Source: Bacillota bacterium
GTDB lineage: Bacteria; Bacillota; Clostridia; Christensenellales; Aristaeellaceae
Length of the DNA: 46,900 bases
Assembly (NCBI GenBank): GCA_023404345.1
Contig: JAEYCB010000010.1
Location: 1 to 46,900, forward strand
Direction of reading: 5' to 3'
The notes below the pieces were generated by a model. That model was given only the letters and a program-made list of their open reading frames with translations, was not told the origin of the DNA and searched no databases. Within the stretch, counting starts at the first letter, position 1. Each line of letters opens with the position of its first letter. Both the position numbers and the translations under genes were made by a program. Positions 10,094-20,426 of this stretch are shown in pieces.

Positions 10094-10768
10094 TCAGTCG
10101 CGTTCCCACTCCACCATATCGCCGGTGGTCGCGTTGATGGAAAATTCATACCGGGTGCCGTTGAGGGTGGCGTCGCCTTCCCAGAAGTAGCGTCCGTCAT
10201 CTTCGTCCAGCTTGATTTTCACGATTTCCGCGCCCGGTTTCAGGGTGGTGATCTGCGCGCGGGCTGCTTCCTCGGTCATCATGCCGTCCGCCGTGTACTG
10301 GCCCACATAGAGCTCACGATCCACAATCGCGCCGGTCTCGGCGTTCAGGTCCAGCTTTCCGTACAGCTCATCGGTCACGATAAAGACCTCGATCTCGTGG
10401 TTTCCGTCGTCGATCTGCTCATCCTTGCGAATGATCTCCGCGCCGGGGTAGGCCGCCTCCACCGCAGCCGCCACGGCATCATCGGTCAGCGTGGTGGAGC
10501 GGGCCGTGGAAGCCCCTTTGAGCTCGCTTTCAATCTTGACCACCGCACCGGTGTCAGGGTCCACCTGGATTTCATACTTCTCGCCCGTGGCTTCCACGCG
10601 GAAGGTCAGCTCGTGCATGCCGTCATCCATCTCGGTTCTGCTCAGCGTGGCCTCGGCGGGCACATAGGCGCGGGCGGCGGTTTCCGCCTCGGTATCGGTC
10701 AGGGCCAGGGCGCTGCCGGCGATCATCAAAGCGGCAACAAGCGCCAAAATCATGCTCATCTTTTTCAT
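10094..10768 (-). CDS. Secreted PepSY-repeat protein
   Basis: A 224-aa protein with a signal peptide (MKKMSMILALVAALMIAGSALA) followed by three PepSY-like units. Each has a stretch such as GEKYEIQVDPDTGAVVKIE (near 65), LYGKLDLNAETGAIVDRE (near 145) or RYEFSINATTGDMVEWE (near 205). PepSY domains are extracellular modules proposed to inhibit or chaperone secreted peptidases. The gene lies 85 bp downstream of a sensor kinase gene on the same strand but has its own promoter with direct repeats, so it may be a target of that two-component system. AAGGAGC precedes the ATG. The function beyond the domain is unknown. Confidence 0.8.
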   Translation of the reverse strand: MKKMSMILALVAALMIAGSALALTDTEAETAARAYVPAEATLSRTEMDDGMHELTFRVEATGEKYEIQVDPDTGAVVKIESELKGASTARSTTLTDDAVAAAVEAAYPGAEIIRKDEQIDDGNHEIEVFIVTDELYGKLDLNAETGAIVDRELYVGQYTADGMMTEEAARAQITTLKPGAEIVKIKLDEDDGRYFWEGDATLNGTRYEFSINATTGDMVEWERD

Positions 10769-10786
10769 CTTTCATTTGCTCCTTTC

Positions 10787-10804
10787 TCTGTGCTCTCCTG
10801 AGCA
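10787..10804. promoter_or_regulatory. Small inverted repeat in the PepSY gene leader
   Basis: GTGCTC, four bases, GAGCAC forms a 6-bp dyad between the -10 box and the ribosome binding site. It could be a leader hairpin or an operator. Confidence 0.4.
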
Positions 10805-10811
10805 CGTTCTC

Positions 10812-10844
10812 AGTATAGCGATGGAAGATGAAAGAAAAATGAAA
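10812..10844 (-). promoter_or_regulatory. PepSY promoter with tandem response-regulator-like sites
   Basis: On the minus strand, TTTCAT occurs twice with an 11-bp period (10844-10839 and 10833-10828), followed by TATACT (10817-10812). The canonical -35 is poor. Tandem half-sites one helical turn apart just ahead of a -10 box are the usual arrangement for OmpR/PhoB-type activators, and such a regulator is encoded at 12186-12857. Confidence 0.5.
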
Positions 10845-10853
10845 AATCAAAAT

Positions 10854-12176
<1,323 letters not shown>

Positions 12177-12185
12177 GGCGCACCC

Positions 12186-12857
12186 TCACTCCTGCCCGCG
12201 CAGCACGTAGCCCACGCCGCGCACGGTATGAATCAGCTTTTTTTCAAATGGATCGTCCACCTTCTTGCGCAGGCTGCGGATGTAGACGTCCACCATGTTG
12301 GAGGCGCCCTCATAATCCATGCTCCACACGTTTTCCAAAATGCGGTCGCGCGAAAGCACCATGCCGGCGTTGCGGATCAGATATTCCAAAATAGCGTACT
12401 CCCGGCTGGTCAGGCGCAGTTCCACCCCTGCGCGCACCGCCAGGTGGCGGTTTGCGTCCAACGTGAGATCCTCCAGGGTGAACAGGTTGCCCGTCGCCTT
12501 CTGCCGCCGGGCCAGCACATGGATGCGTGCCAGCAGCTCCTCATAGGCGAAGGGTTTCACCAGATAATCGTCCGCACCCGCGTTCAGGCCGGTCACGCGG
12601 TCCTCAATGGCGTCGCGCGCGGTCAGAAACAGCACCGGCGTGTCCGTGCCCCGCTCCCGCATGCGTCGCACGGCCTCCAGACCGTCCATTCCGGGCATCA
12701 TGATATCCATAACAATCACGTCATAGCGCACCACACCGCTCAGTTCCAGCGCCTCCTGCCCGTCATGGCACACGTCGGCGGAAATATGGTCGCTCTTGAG
12801 CCGGTTCTTGAGCAGCCCGGCCACGCGCCGGTCGTCCTCTGCAATCAGTACCCGCAT
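12186..12857 (-). CDS. OmpR-family response regulator
   Basis: A 223-aa regulator with a receiver domain (acidic pair EDD near residue 7, phospho-acceptor Asp in VIVMDIMMPGMDG near 51, Thr in LTA and Lys in VKPF) and a C-terminal winged helix (RLTSREYAILEYLIRNAG..VDVYIRSLRKKVD..RGVGYVLR). GGAGG lies seven bases before the ATG. A strong promoter sits only about 20 bases upstream. It is transcribed with the kinase at 10854-12176 and diverges from a second regulator at 13080. Confidence 0.94.
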   Translation of the reverse strand: MRVLIAEDDRRVAGLLKNRLKSDHISADVCHDGQEALELSGVVRYDVIVMDIMMPGMDGLEAVRRMRERGTDTPVLFLTARDAIEDRVTGLNAGADDYLVKPFAYEELLARIHVLARRQKATGNLFTLEDLTLDANRHLAVRAGVELRLTSREYAILEYLIRNAGMVLSRDRILENVWSMDYEGASNMVDVYIRSLRKKVDDPFEKKLIHTVRGVGYVLRGQE

Positions 12858-12880
12858 TGCACATTCCTCCTGATGGGACC

Positions 12881-12909
12881 ATTATATCCGCCGCTTTGCC
12901 ATCTGGCAA
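12881..12909 (-). promoter_or_regulatory. Promoter of the minus-strand two-component operon
   Basis: On the minus strand: TTGCCA (12909-12904), 17-base spacer, TATAAT (12886-12881). It gives a short leader of about 20 nt before the regulator ATG. Confidence 0.75.
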
Positions 12910-12981
12910 GCATGCCCGCGCAGCCGGATGGAAACAGCCGTTTTTTTCCTGCAAAATGTGAAGATTTTGTTTCATTTGCTC

Positions 12982-13010
12982 TTGATTTTTTTCATAACTG
13001 GCTATACAAT
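12982..13010 (+). promoter_or_regulatory. Promoter of the plus-strand two-component operon
   Basis: TTGATT (12982-12987), 17-base spacer, TACAAT (13005-13010). The surrounding AT-rich segment also contains two TTTCAT motifs (12970-12975 and 12990-12995), the same hexamer repeated at the PepSY promoter. Confidence 0.65.
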
Positions 13011-13079
13011 GTAATCATCCTTTGATATTTACTGCCTTTTTGGCTTGCGGATAGCACTGGAACGGAAAGGAAGAAGCCC

Positions 13080-13772
13080 ATGGCCAAACGGATTCTTTTG
13101 GTAGATGACGAACCTCTGATTGTAAAAGGTTTGAAATATACGCTTGAGCAGGAAGGCTTTGAAACCGATTCCGCCGCCGATGGAGAAGAGGCGCTGACCA
13201 AATTCTTCTCCGGCCATTTTGATTTTATCCTTCTGGACGTGATGCTGCCCAAAATCGACGGCATCACGGTATGCCAGCGCATCCGTGAGCACAGCAATGT
13301 GCCCATCATCATGCTGACCGCCAAGGGCGAGCAGATCGACAAAATCCTGGGCCTGGAATACGGCGCGGATGATTACATGACCAAGCCCTTCAACATTCTG
13401 GAGGTCAAGGCCCGCATCAAGACCATCATGCGCCGCGCCTCCGGCAGCGCGCAAAACGAGGCGCGCAAGGTGGTGCGGGTGCACGACATGGAGATCAACG
13501 CCATCAACCGCTCCGTAACCCTGGGCGGCAAAGAGGTGCGCCTGACGGCCAAGGAGTTTGACCTTTTGCAGGTGTTTGTAAACAACCGCGGCAAGGTGTT
13601 CAGCCGCGAAGCCCTTCTGGAAACCGTCTGGAAGTACGATTACACCGGCGATGCGCGCACGGTGGACGTGCATATCCGCAGGCTGCGTGAAAAAATCGAG
13701 CGCAACCCCGCCCAGCCGGAATTTATCTTCACCAAGTGGGGAGTGGGCTACTATTTCACCGATAAGGATTAA
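13080..13772 (+). CDS. OmpR/PhoB-family response regulator
   Basis: A 230-aa regulator resembling WalR/ResD-type proteins. The receiver has the DDE acidic cluster near residue 9, phospho-acceptor Asp in ILLDVMLPKIDG, LTAKG and TKPF. The winged helix has RLTAKEFDLLQVFVNNRGKVFSRE and VDVHIRRLREKIE..WGVGYYF. GGAAAGGAAG precedes the ATG. It is followed by a sensor kinase whose coding frame begins right at this gene's stop, and then by a GerMN lipoprotein. Confidence 0.94.
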   Translation: MAKRILLVDDEPLIVKGLKYTLEQEGFETDSAADGEEALTKFFSGHFDFILLDVMLPKIDGITVCQRIREHSNVPIIMLTAKGEQIDKILGLEYGADDYMTKPFNILEVKARIKTIMRRASGSAQNEARKVVRVHDMEINAINRSVTLGGKEVRLTAKEFDLLQVFVNNRGKVFSREALLETVWKYDYTGDARTVDVHIRRLREKIERNPAQPEFIFTKWGVGYYFTDKD

Positions 13773-15231
13773 CACGCCGTTTACATCCATCCGCTGGAAA
13801 ATTCTTTTCGCCTTCCTGCTCATTGTGGGGGTGAGCTACTATGTGGTAGCCACCTCGCTCATCGGGCTGGTGGGCGATTATTTGTTCGACGACCGCAAGC
13901 AGCAGGATCGCGCCAGCACCAGCCGGCTTGCCGAGGAGCTGGCCCCGCTGTATCTGTCAGCCCAGACGCAGGAGCTGCAGGCGCGGCTGGAGGCGGCCGC
14001 CGGCGAGCTGGGCGCGCGCCTGATGGTGCTGGACATGAGCGGCAAGGTGCAGGCCGACAGCGCAAGCGAGCTCAACGGCTCGCGCATGGAGCTGCCGGAG
14101 GTGGCCAGCATTCTCTCCCAGGGAAAAACGGAGGATTACGGCGTTCATCAGACGGAAAGCAAAAATGCGGCGCTGGACGTGCTCAGCCTTTTCCGCCCCT
14201 TTGACCAGGGGGTGGAGTGGGTGGCCCATTCCACGGCGGGCCTTGTGCATAACGGCCATACCATCGGGGTGCTGCTGCTGACCTCGCCCATGCAGGGCAC
14301 GATGGAGCGTCTGTTCACCCTGCAGGATAAAATGATTCTCTATTTCCTCATCGCTGCCGGGGCGGCCATGGTGATCGCGCTGGTCTTTTCGCGCGTGATC
14401 ACACGGCCCATCGTATCGCTCACGCGCAGCATCCAGCGCATGGGCCGCGGCGACCTGTCCGTGCGCGTGCCGGTCAAGGGCAGCGGCGAGCTTCGCCGCC
14501 TGTCGGAAACGTTCAACACCATGTCCGAAAAGCTGGAAATGCTGGACAAGAGCCGCAACCAGTTCGTATCCAACGCCAGCCACGAGCTGAAAACGCCGCT
14601 GGCCACCATGAAGATTCTTCTGGAAAGCATCATCTATCAGCCCGACATGGACGCGGGCATGCGCACCGAGTTTTTGACCGATATCAACAAGGAAATCGAC
14701 CGCCTGAACCTGATCATCGGCGACCTGCTGACCTTGGTGAGCATGGATTCCAAGACCATGCGCTTAAACCGCACCACCTTCAGCCTGGCCCAGGTGGTCA
14801 CCGACACGGCGCACCGCCTTGCGCTGGTGATGGAAAAGCGCCATCAGGAGCTGAAGCTCCAGCTCAACGACCGCTGCGACATGTATGCCGACTGCGCAAA
14901 GCTCACGCAGGTGGTGTATAACCTGATGGAGAACGCCAGCAAGTATACCCAGGAAGGCGGCGTCATCCGCGTGCGGCTGATCCGCTCCGGCCGGGACGCC
15001 ATTCTCACGGTGTCGGATAATGGCCCCGGCATTCCCAAGGAGGATCAGTCCCACATCTTCGACCGCTTCTACCGCGTGGACAAGGCCCGCAGCCGCGAAA
15101 CCGGCGGCACGGGACTGGGGCTGAGCATCGTTCATCAGATGGTGCTGATGCACGGCGGCTCCGTCACCGTGGACAGCGATGAGGGCAACGGCGCCACCTT
15201 CACGGTGGAGCTGCCCATCCACCAGGGATGA
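13768..15231 (+). CDS. Sensor histidine kinase (WalK/ResE-like), unusual start
   Basis: A membrane kinase of about 487 aa: TM1 (KILFAFLLIVGVSYYVVA), an extracytoplasmic sensor region, TM2 (MILYFLIAAGAAMVIALVF), HAMP, HisKA (SNASHELKTPLATM), N box NLMENASKYT, G1 DNGPGI, F box FDRFYR and G2 GTGLGLS. No ATG, GTG or TTG lies between the regulator stop and TM1. The frame is open upstream, but only a GTG deep inside the regulator (13687) would serve. I place the start at the ATT at 13768, which overlaps the regulator TAA as ATTAA and gives an N-terminus (NTPFTSIRWKIL) of the length expected for the family. Start uncertain; identity firm. Confidence 0.9.
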   Translation: MNTPFTSIRWKILFAFLLIVGVSYYVVATSLIGLVGDYLFDDRKQQDRASTSRLAEELAPLYLSAQTQELQARLEAAAGELGARLMVLDMSGKVQADSASELNGSRMELPEVASILSQGKTEDYGVHQTESKNAALDVLSLFRPFDQGVEWVAHSTAGLVHNGHTIGVLLLTSPMQGTMERLFTLQDKMILYFLIAAGAAMVIALVFSRVITRPIVSLTRSIQRMGRGDLSVRVPVKGSGELRRLSETFNTMSEKLEMLDKSRNQFVSNASHELKTPLATMKILLESIIYQPDMDAGMRTEFLTDINKEIDRLNLIIGDLLTLVSMDSKTMRLNRTTFSLAQVVTDTAHRLALVMEKRHQELKLQLNDRCDMYADCAKLTQVVYNLMENASKYTQEGGVIRVRLIRSGRDAILTVSDNGPGIPKEDQSHIFDRFYRVDKARSRETGGTGLGLSIVHQMVLMHGGSVTVDSDEGNGATFTVELPIHQG

Positions 15232-15252
15232 TCCCGAAAGGAGGGAATTGGC

Positions 15253-16806
15253 TTGGTCCGAAAACATGCGGTGCTTGCCCTGTGCCTGACGCTGGCGTGC
15301 GCCTTGCTCGCCGGCTGCGCGCCCGTGGGCCTGCCCATTGCGGACGATGAACCCACCGTGACGCTGCCGCCCGCCGAGGTTTCATTTCTGGCCCCCATCG
15401 GGGACGCTTCTCTGGAATATACGGCTCCCGCTACGCTCTATCTGCCCCGCCATGACGGCATGGGCCTGACCACGGTGGAAAGCGAGGTATCCTTCTCCCC
15501 CACCCGTTCCGACGCTGAAAGCCTGGCGCGCGCGCTGCTTGCGCATGCCGGCGACGGCACCGCCAGCCCCGTGGGCGGCAGCGTGCGCCTGTCGCTCTAT
15601 GGGGTCAATCCCGTGGAGGTCAGCCGCAACGTGGCCACCGTCAATCTGGCGGCCAACGCCCTGCAGCTCAGCCGCGACGCGCTGTATCTGGCGTGCCAGG
15701 CCATCGCCAACACGCTGACCACTTTGCCGGAGATCGAGTGGGTCAACTTTCTGGTCGTGGACCGCCCCGTGGGGCTGGACATCGCCAACACGCTGCCCAT
15801 GGGCGCGTTTTCAGCCACCACGGCGCAGGACATCGGCGCGGCGTATGAGCAGCTGCTTTCCCGCCGGGTAGACAGCGGGTCGGACGCGTCGCTCAAGCCC
15901 CTTACCTCCAATGTGACGCTGTATTTTCCCGTCAGCGGCACCGACAGCGTAGTCAGCGAGGTGCGCAGCGTCTCCTTTGCCGATCAGGTGTTTTCCAACA
16001 TGGTGGTCACCATCCTCCGCGAATTGGCGCAGGGCCCGGCCGGGGAGATCGACTCCCCCGCCCTGCCCCTGCTTAGCGACCTGCTCACCGCCGATCCGAA
16101 GCTGATCAATTCCGAATCCATGGGCGGGGCAGTTATCTCTCTGGAATTTGCCTATAACCTGGACGATATGCTGGAGGCCTACGGCCTGACCCGCGCACAG
16201 AGCATGGCGTCGCTGTGCTATACGCTGTGCACGTTCTTCCCTAACGTAAGCGGCATTCGCGTGTCCATCAACGACACGCCCGTGACCCAGCTGCAGCTGG
16301 AAGAGGATCTGGACGTATCCATCAGCTTTGATGAAAACGTGCTCCTGCGAAGCGACTTTTCCACCTTGCTCTACGATTACTGCACCCTGTACTTTGCCGA
16401 TGCGGACGGCCAGCGCCTGCGCGAAGTCATGCGCCCCGTGCCCTACACCCAGCGCATGAACCCGCGCACGCTGCTCATCGAGCTGGCGCGCGGTCCCCAG
16501 GCGTATGACAGCGTGGAGGGACTCAAGGCGGTGATGCCCATAGGCGCCATTCAGGATACCGATATTCTGGGCCTGGCGCTTTCAGAGGGCGCCATGCTGG
16601 TCAACTTCGCTCCTTCTTTTGAAAATGTGGGGGCGGGCATGGACGAAACCCAGGAGCGCCTGCTGGCCTATGCCATGGTCAACACGCTCTGCGCCGGCAC
16701 CGGTGCAAGCAGCGTGTGCTTCTTCCGCAGCGGCGCGCAGTTTGACGGTTTTTCAGGCAAAATCTACTGGCGCGGGTTGTTCTACCCCCTGCCGGCGGAC
16801 AGTTGA
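15253..16806 (+). CDS. GerMN-domain lipoprotein
   Basis: A 517-aa exported lipoprotein with signal peptide and lipobox LLAGC near residue 22. It contains two GerMN-type domains (about 90-185 and 355-510), visible as repeated patterns ending in VNLA and LVNFAPSF with preceding ARGPQ/AQGPAGE segments. GerMN proteins (GerM, LpqB) act at the cell envelope; in spore formers GerM takes part in sporulation and germination. The start is TTG, chosen because AAAGGAGG lies eight bases upstream. It is the third gene of the 13080 operon, so it may modulate the kinase, as LpqB does for MtrB in actinobacteria; that parallel is inference. Confidence 0.85.
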   Translation: MVRKHAVLALCLTLACALLAGCAPVGLPIADDEPTVTLPPAEVSFLAPIGDASLEYTAPATLYLPRHDGMGLTTVESEVSFSPTRSDAESLARALLAHAGDGTASPVGGSVRLSLYGVNPVEVSRNVATVNLAANALQLSRDALYLACQAIANTLTTLPEIEWVNFLVVDRPVGLDIANTLPMGAFSATTAQDIGAAYEQLLSRRVDSGSDASLKPLTSNVTLYFPVSGTDSVVSEVRSVSFADQVFSNMVVTILRELAQGPAGEIDSPALPLLSDLLTADPKLINSESMGGAVISLEFAYNLDDMLEAYGLTRAQSMASLCYTLCTFFPNVSGIRVSINDTPVTQLQLEEDLDVSISFDENVLLRSDFSTLLYDYCTLYFADADGQRLREVMRPVPYTQRMNPRTLLIELARGPQAYDSVEGLKAVMPIGAIQDTDILGLALSEGAMLVNFAPSFENVGAGMDETQERLLAYAMVNTLCAGTGASSVCFFRSGAQFDGFSGKIYWRGLFYPLPADS

Positions 16807-16809
16807 ACA

Positions 16810-16846
16810 AACGGCAGGGAGCCAAAGCGTTCCCCGCCGTTCTTTG
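16810..16846 (+). terminator. Rho-independent terminator after the GerMN gene
   Basis: AACGGC-A-GGGA pairs with TCCC-C-GCCGTT (16810-16841) and a short CTTTG tail follows. The T-tract is weak. Confidence 0.6.
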
Positions 16847-16853
16847 TGTCCAC

Positions 16854-17458
16854 CTATCTGGTGATGCGCCGCCTGCACAGGCCCGTCCTGCCGCACGCGG
16901 GACATACCAGCCGCGCCGGGTAAAGGTGTGGTATGCCTTTACATATTCGCCCAGAGCGGGCGTAAACGTCGCCTTGCAATGCGGGCACTGATAGTAGCCG
17001 GCTCTCGCGTCCAGCACTGCCGCGGCCCCTACGCCCGCCCCGCCCGTTATCAGGGCCAGGGCGATCAGTGCAATCCGCGCGGCCGCGGGCAGCGTTAGAA
17101 ACGCGGCCAGGGCAATCAGCGCGCACACCGCGATTCCCGTAATGGCGGCACAGATCAGGGACAGCGCCAGCCTTTTTTTATTTTCCGCATTTTCCCGGAT
17201 CAGTTCCATCATGTTTTCCTCCGCTTTCTTTTGATAATCTGCCTGTGCGACCCGCTCGCCCGAAAGCAGGTCGTTGACCGTGATGCCAAGCGCCGCGCAG
17301 AGCGGCAGCATCAGCGAAACTTCCGGAAGCCCGTTGCCGCACTCCCATTTCGACACGGTTTTGTCGCTGATGCCCAGCTCATCCGCCAACTGCCGCTGCG
17401 TCAGGCCGCCCGCCTTCCTGCACTGCGCAATAAACCTGCCAATGCGGATCTGGTCCAT
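16854..17458 (-). pseudogene. XRE regulator with TM segments and zinc ribbon, frameshifted near the end
   Basis: The start is MDQIRIGRF at 17458 (GAAAGGAGTGGGGAGC precedes). The first part is an XRE helix-turn-helix (LTQRQLADELGISDKTVSKWECGNGLPEVSLMLPLCAALGITVNDLLSGE), then two hydrophobic segments, then the first half of a zinc ribbon (YYQCPHCKATF). After HTFTRR the frame loses the expected second CxxC, while the neighbouring frame continues LVCPACGRTGLCRRRITR and stops at 16854. One missing base near 16911-16913 explains this. Unrepaired, the frame would run 128 bases into the GerMN gene; repaired, it ends just past that gene's terminator. This is either a real mutation or a sequencing error. 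The repaired protein would be about 201 aa. Confidence 0.8.
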
Positions 17459-17729
17459 GCTCCCCACTCCTTTCGCCGCTATGGTACACCCAAAGCCCCC
17501 GCATAGCCACCCACGATGCGTAGAGTTTCGCCAATTCCATAAAGCGCAGGGCCTTCCATCCCGCAATTCGTGCGCTTGGCCGGTAAAACACGGAATTGTA
17601 TGTTTGAGCTTGTACGTGGGTATGATTGAAACGGAAATAGGTTTTCTTTCCACTTTTTTGTGCTATGGTTCATAAAGGACAAGGGCCTTGCTCCCGAAGC
17701 GGACCCGTTCCAGAAAGGAAGTGGAACTT

Positions 17730-20369
17730 TTGGATTGGTATAGGAAAAGCGTGGACGAAACCGCGCGGGCGCTTGGCACCGATACCGCCATGGGCCTGAC
17801 CGCCGCCGAGGCCGCCTCGCGGCTGGAAAAGCACGGCCCCAACGCATTGAGGCAGGCGAAGAAGCGCACCATCTGGCAGATGTATCTGGCGCAGTTTAAG
17901 GATGTAATGGTGCTGGTGCTTTTGGCCGCGGCGCTGATCTCCGGCGTGCTGCTGGGCGAATGGGTGGATGCGGGCATCATCCTGCTGGTGGTATTGCTCA
18001 ACGCTCTGCTGGGCGTGATTCAGGAAAACCGGGCCGAAAAATCGCTGGAGGCGCTGAAAAAGCTGTCCTCGCCCCATACGAAGGTGCGCCGCGGAGGCGC
18101 AATCATCTCCGTGCCCGCATCGGACCTGGTCCCCGGCGACGTGGTGCTGCTGGAGGCGGGCGATTATGTGTCCGCCGATTTGCGCCTTACGGTATCGGCA
18201 GGGCTGCGCGTGGATGAAAGCGCCCTCACCGGCGAAAGCGAGCCTGTGGAAAAGCACGCCGAAACCCTGACGGGCGACGGGGACCTTCCCCTGGGCGACC
18301 GGGCGAACCTCGCTTATTCCGGCAGCCTTGTCACCTATGGGCGGGGCGAGGGCATCGTCGTCGCTACGGGTATGGAGACGCAGCTGGGCGCCATCGCGGG
18401 CATGCTGGGCAGTGAGGAAGGTGTGGAAACGCCGCTTCAGCGCCGCATGGCCGACCTTGGTAAAAAGCTGGCGCTGCTGTGCATCGGGGTATGCGTACTG
18501 GTCTTTGTAGCAGGCATAGCCTATGGCAACGACGCGGGCGAGATGTTCATGACGGCCATCAGCCTGGCCGTGGCCGCCATTCCCGAAGGGCTGCTGGCCA
18601 TCGTGACCATTGTGCTGGCCATCGGCGTACAGCAGATGATCGCGCAGAACGCCATCATCCGCCGCCTGCCGGCCGTGGAGGCTCTGGGCAGCGCCACGGT
18701 GATCTGCTCGGACAAAACAGGCACCCTGACCATGAACCGCATGACGGTCACGGCCCTGTGCGAACCCTTTGCGGTCATGGATGCCGCGGAAAATTCCCCC
18801 TCCGCGCCTCTTATGAACGCCATGGGGCTGTGCAACGACGCCGTACCCGCCCAAAACGAGCAGGGCGAAACCGTGCTGGCGGGCGATCCCACGGAAACGG
18901 CGCTGCTTGCCTGCGCCAATCGTTGGGGCTTTGACGGCCCTGCCGCCCAGACAGCCACGCCGCGTGTGGATGAACTGCCCTTTGACAGCGATGTCAAGCG
19001 CATGGCCACCGTGCACCGCCTTGCGCAAGACCGCTATGTCATCTACGTAAAGGGCGGTCTGGACGAGGTGCTCGCCCTGTGCACCAATATCCGGGAAGGC
19101 GAAACCGTGCGCGCCCTTACGGAAGAGGACCAAAGCCGGATTCAGGCTTCGGCGGCGGATATGTCATCCAACGCCCTGCGGGTGCTGGCCTTTGCCACAG
19201 GCGAAACAAGCGCGCTTGCCGCCCCCGGTGACCGCGCCGCCTACGAAAGCGGCCTGACCTTTCTGGGCATGGCCGGCATGATCGACCCGCCGCGTCCCAC
19301 CGCGCGCGAGGCCGTGGCCCGCTGCCGCCGCGCAGGCATCAAGCCCGTGATGATCACCGGCGACCACCGGCTCACCGCCAGCGCCATCGCGCGCGATCTG
19401 GGCATTCTGGAAAAGCAGGACCGGGTTGTGACCGGGCAGGATCTGGACCGCATGGACGATGAGCGCCTGCGCGAGGAGGTGCGCGATATCGCCGTCTACG
19501 CCCGCGTATCGCCGGAGCACAAGGTGCGCATCGTGAAGGCCTGGCAAAGCTGGGGCGACGTGGTGGCCATGACCGGCGACGGCGTGAACGATGCGCCCGC
19601 GCTCAAGCGCGCGGACATCGGCGTAGCCATGGGCCAGACCGGCACCGAGGTGAGCAAGGAAGCCGCCGCCATGATCCTGACCGACGACAACTTCGCCACC
19701 ATCGTAGGCGCCGTGGCCCAGGGGCGCGTTCTGTACATGAACATCCTCAAGGCCATCCAGTTCCTGCTCAGCTCCAATCTGGGCGAAGTGCTGCTCATCT
19801 TCATCGCCACGGTGCTCAATCTGGGCACGCCGCTTCTGCCTATTCACATCCTGTGGGTGAACCTGATTACCGACTCCCTGCCCGCGCTGGCTTTGGGCAT
19901 GGAGCCCGCCGAGCCCGATGTGATGGACCGTCCCCCGCGCGATCCCCGCTCCCCCATCTTTACCCGTCCGCTTCTGCTGCGCGTGATCTATCAGGGCCTG
20001 ATGATCGCCGGACTGTCGCTGGCCGCGTATCTGGCCGGCGCGCGCATCAGCCCGGACACGGGGCATACCATGGCCTTTGCGGTGCTGGCCTTCTCTCAGC
20101 TCGTGCACGCCTTCAACGTGCGCAGCAACACGCATTCGGCCTTCATGCGCGGCAAGATGAACCGCTGGCTGATTCCCGCATTTTTTGCCGGTGTCGCGCT
20201 GCAGCTGTGCGTGCTGCTGGTGCCCTTCCTGCAGGGCCTGTTCCACGTGGCCGTGCTGACCCCCGCCCAATGGGGCCTGGTGGCCCTGCTGAGCCTGATG
20301 CCGCTTCCCATCGTGGAAATGCTCAAGGCTCTGGGCCTGACGGGCGAAAGCCGCACAAAGCGTTCCTAA
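17730..20369 (+). CDS. P-type Ca2+-transporting ATPase (type IIA)
   Basis: An 879-aa cation pump. Motifs: TGES (actuator), CSDKTGTLT (phosphorylated Asp), KGG in the nucleotide domain, and GDGVNDAPALKRADIGVAMG. Calcium ligands of the SERCA type are all visible: PEGL in M4, SSNLGEV in M5 (Asn and Glu) and NLITDSLPA in M6 (Asn, Thr, Asp). Ca2+ export is therefore the best call over Na+/K+ or Mg2+. The start is uncertain: a TTG at 17730 gives the family-like N-terminus LDWYRKSVDET with AAAGGAAG about nine bases upstream, while a TTG at 17688 would add 14 residues. It is a single-gene unit; the terminator beyond it serves mainly the opposite strand. Confidence 0.93.
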   Translation: MDWYRKSVDETARALGTDTAMGLTAAEAASRLEKHGPNALRQAKKRTIWQMYLAQFKDVMVLVLLAAALISGVLLGEWVDAGIILLVVLLNALLGVIQENRAEKSLEALKKLSSPHTKVRRGGAIISVPASDLVPGDVVLLEAGDYVSADLRLTVSAGLRVDESALTGESEPVEKHAETLTGDGDLPLGDRANLAYSGSLVTYGRGEGIVVATGMETQLGAIAGMLGSEEGVETPLQRRMADLGKKLALLCIGVCVLVFVAGIAYGNDAGEMFMTAISLAVAAIPEGLLAIVTIVLAIGVQQMIAQNAIIRRLPAVEALGSATVICSDKTGTLTMNRMTVTALCEPFAVMDAAENSPSAPLMNAMGLCNDAVPAQNEQGETVLAGDPTETALLACANRWGFDGPAAQTATPRVDELPFDSDVKRMATVHRLAQDRYVIYVKGGLDEVLALCTNIREGETVRALTEEDQSRIQASAADMSSNALRVLAFATGETSALAAPGDRAAYESGLTFLGMAGMIDPPRPTAREAVARCRRAGIKPVMITGDHRLTASAIARDLGILEKQDRVVTGQDLDRMDDERLREEVRDIAVYARVSPEHKVRIVKAWQSWGDVVAMTGDGVNDAPALKRADIGVAMGQTGTEVSKEAAAMILTDDNFATIVGAVAQGRVLYMNILKAIQFLLSSNLGEVLLIFIATVLNLGTPLLPIHILWVNLITDSLPALALGMEPAEPDVMDRPPRDPRSPIFTRPLLLRVIYQGLMIAGLSLAAYLAGARISPDTGHTMAFAVLAFSQLVHAFNVRSNTHSAFMRGKMNRWLIPAFFAGVALQLCVLLVPFLQGLFHVAVLTPAQWGLVALLSLMPLPIVEMLKALGLTGESRTKRS

Positions 20370-20370
20370 A

Positions 20371-20408
20371 AAACCAGGGGCCGTCCGGCGCAACGCCGGA
20401 CGGCCCCT
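20371..20408 (-). terminator. Rho-independent terminator, mainly for the minus-strand gene
   Basis: A perfect 15-bp stem (AGGGGCCGTCCGGCG / CGCCGGACGGCCCCT, 20376-20390 and 20394-20408) with loop CAA. On minus it is followed by GGTTTTTT; on plus the tail is poor. Confidence 0.88.
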
Positions 20409-20426
20409 TGGCCTGTTCTTCAAAAA

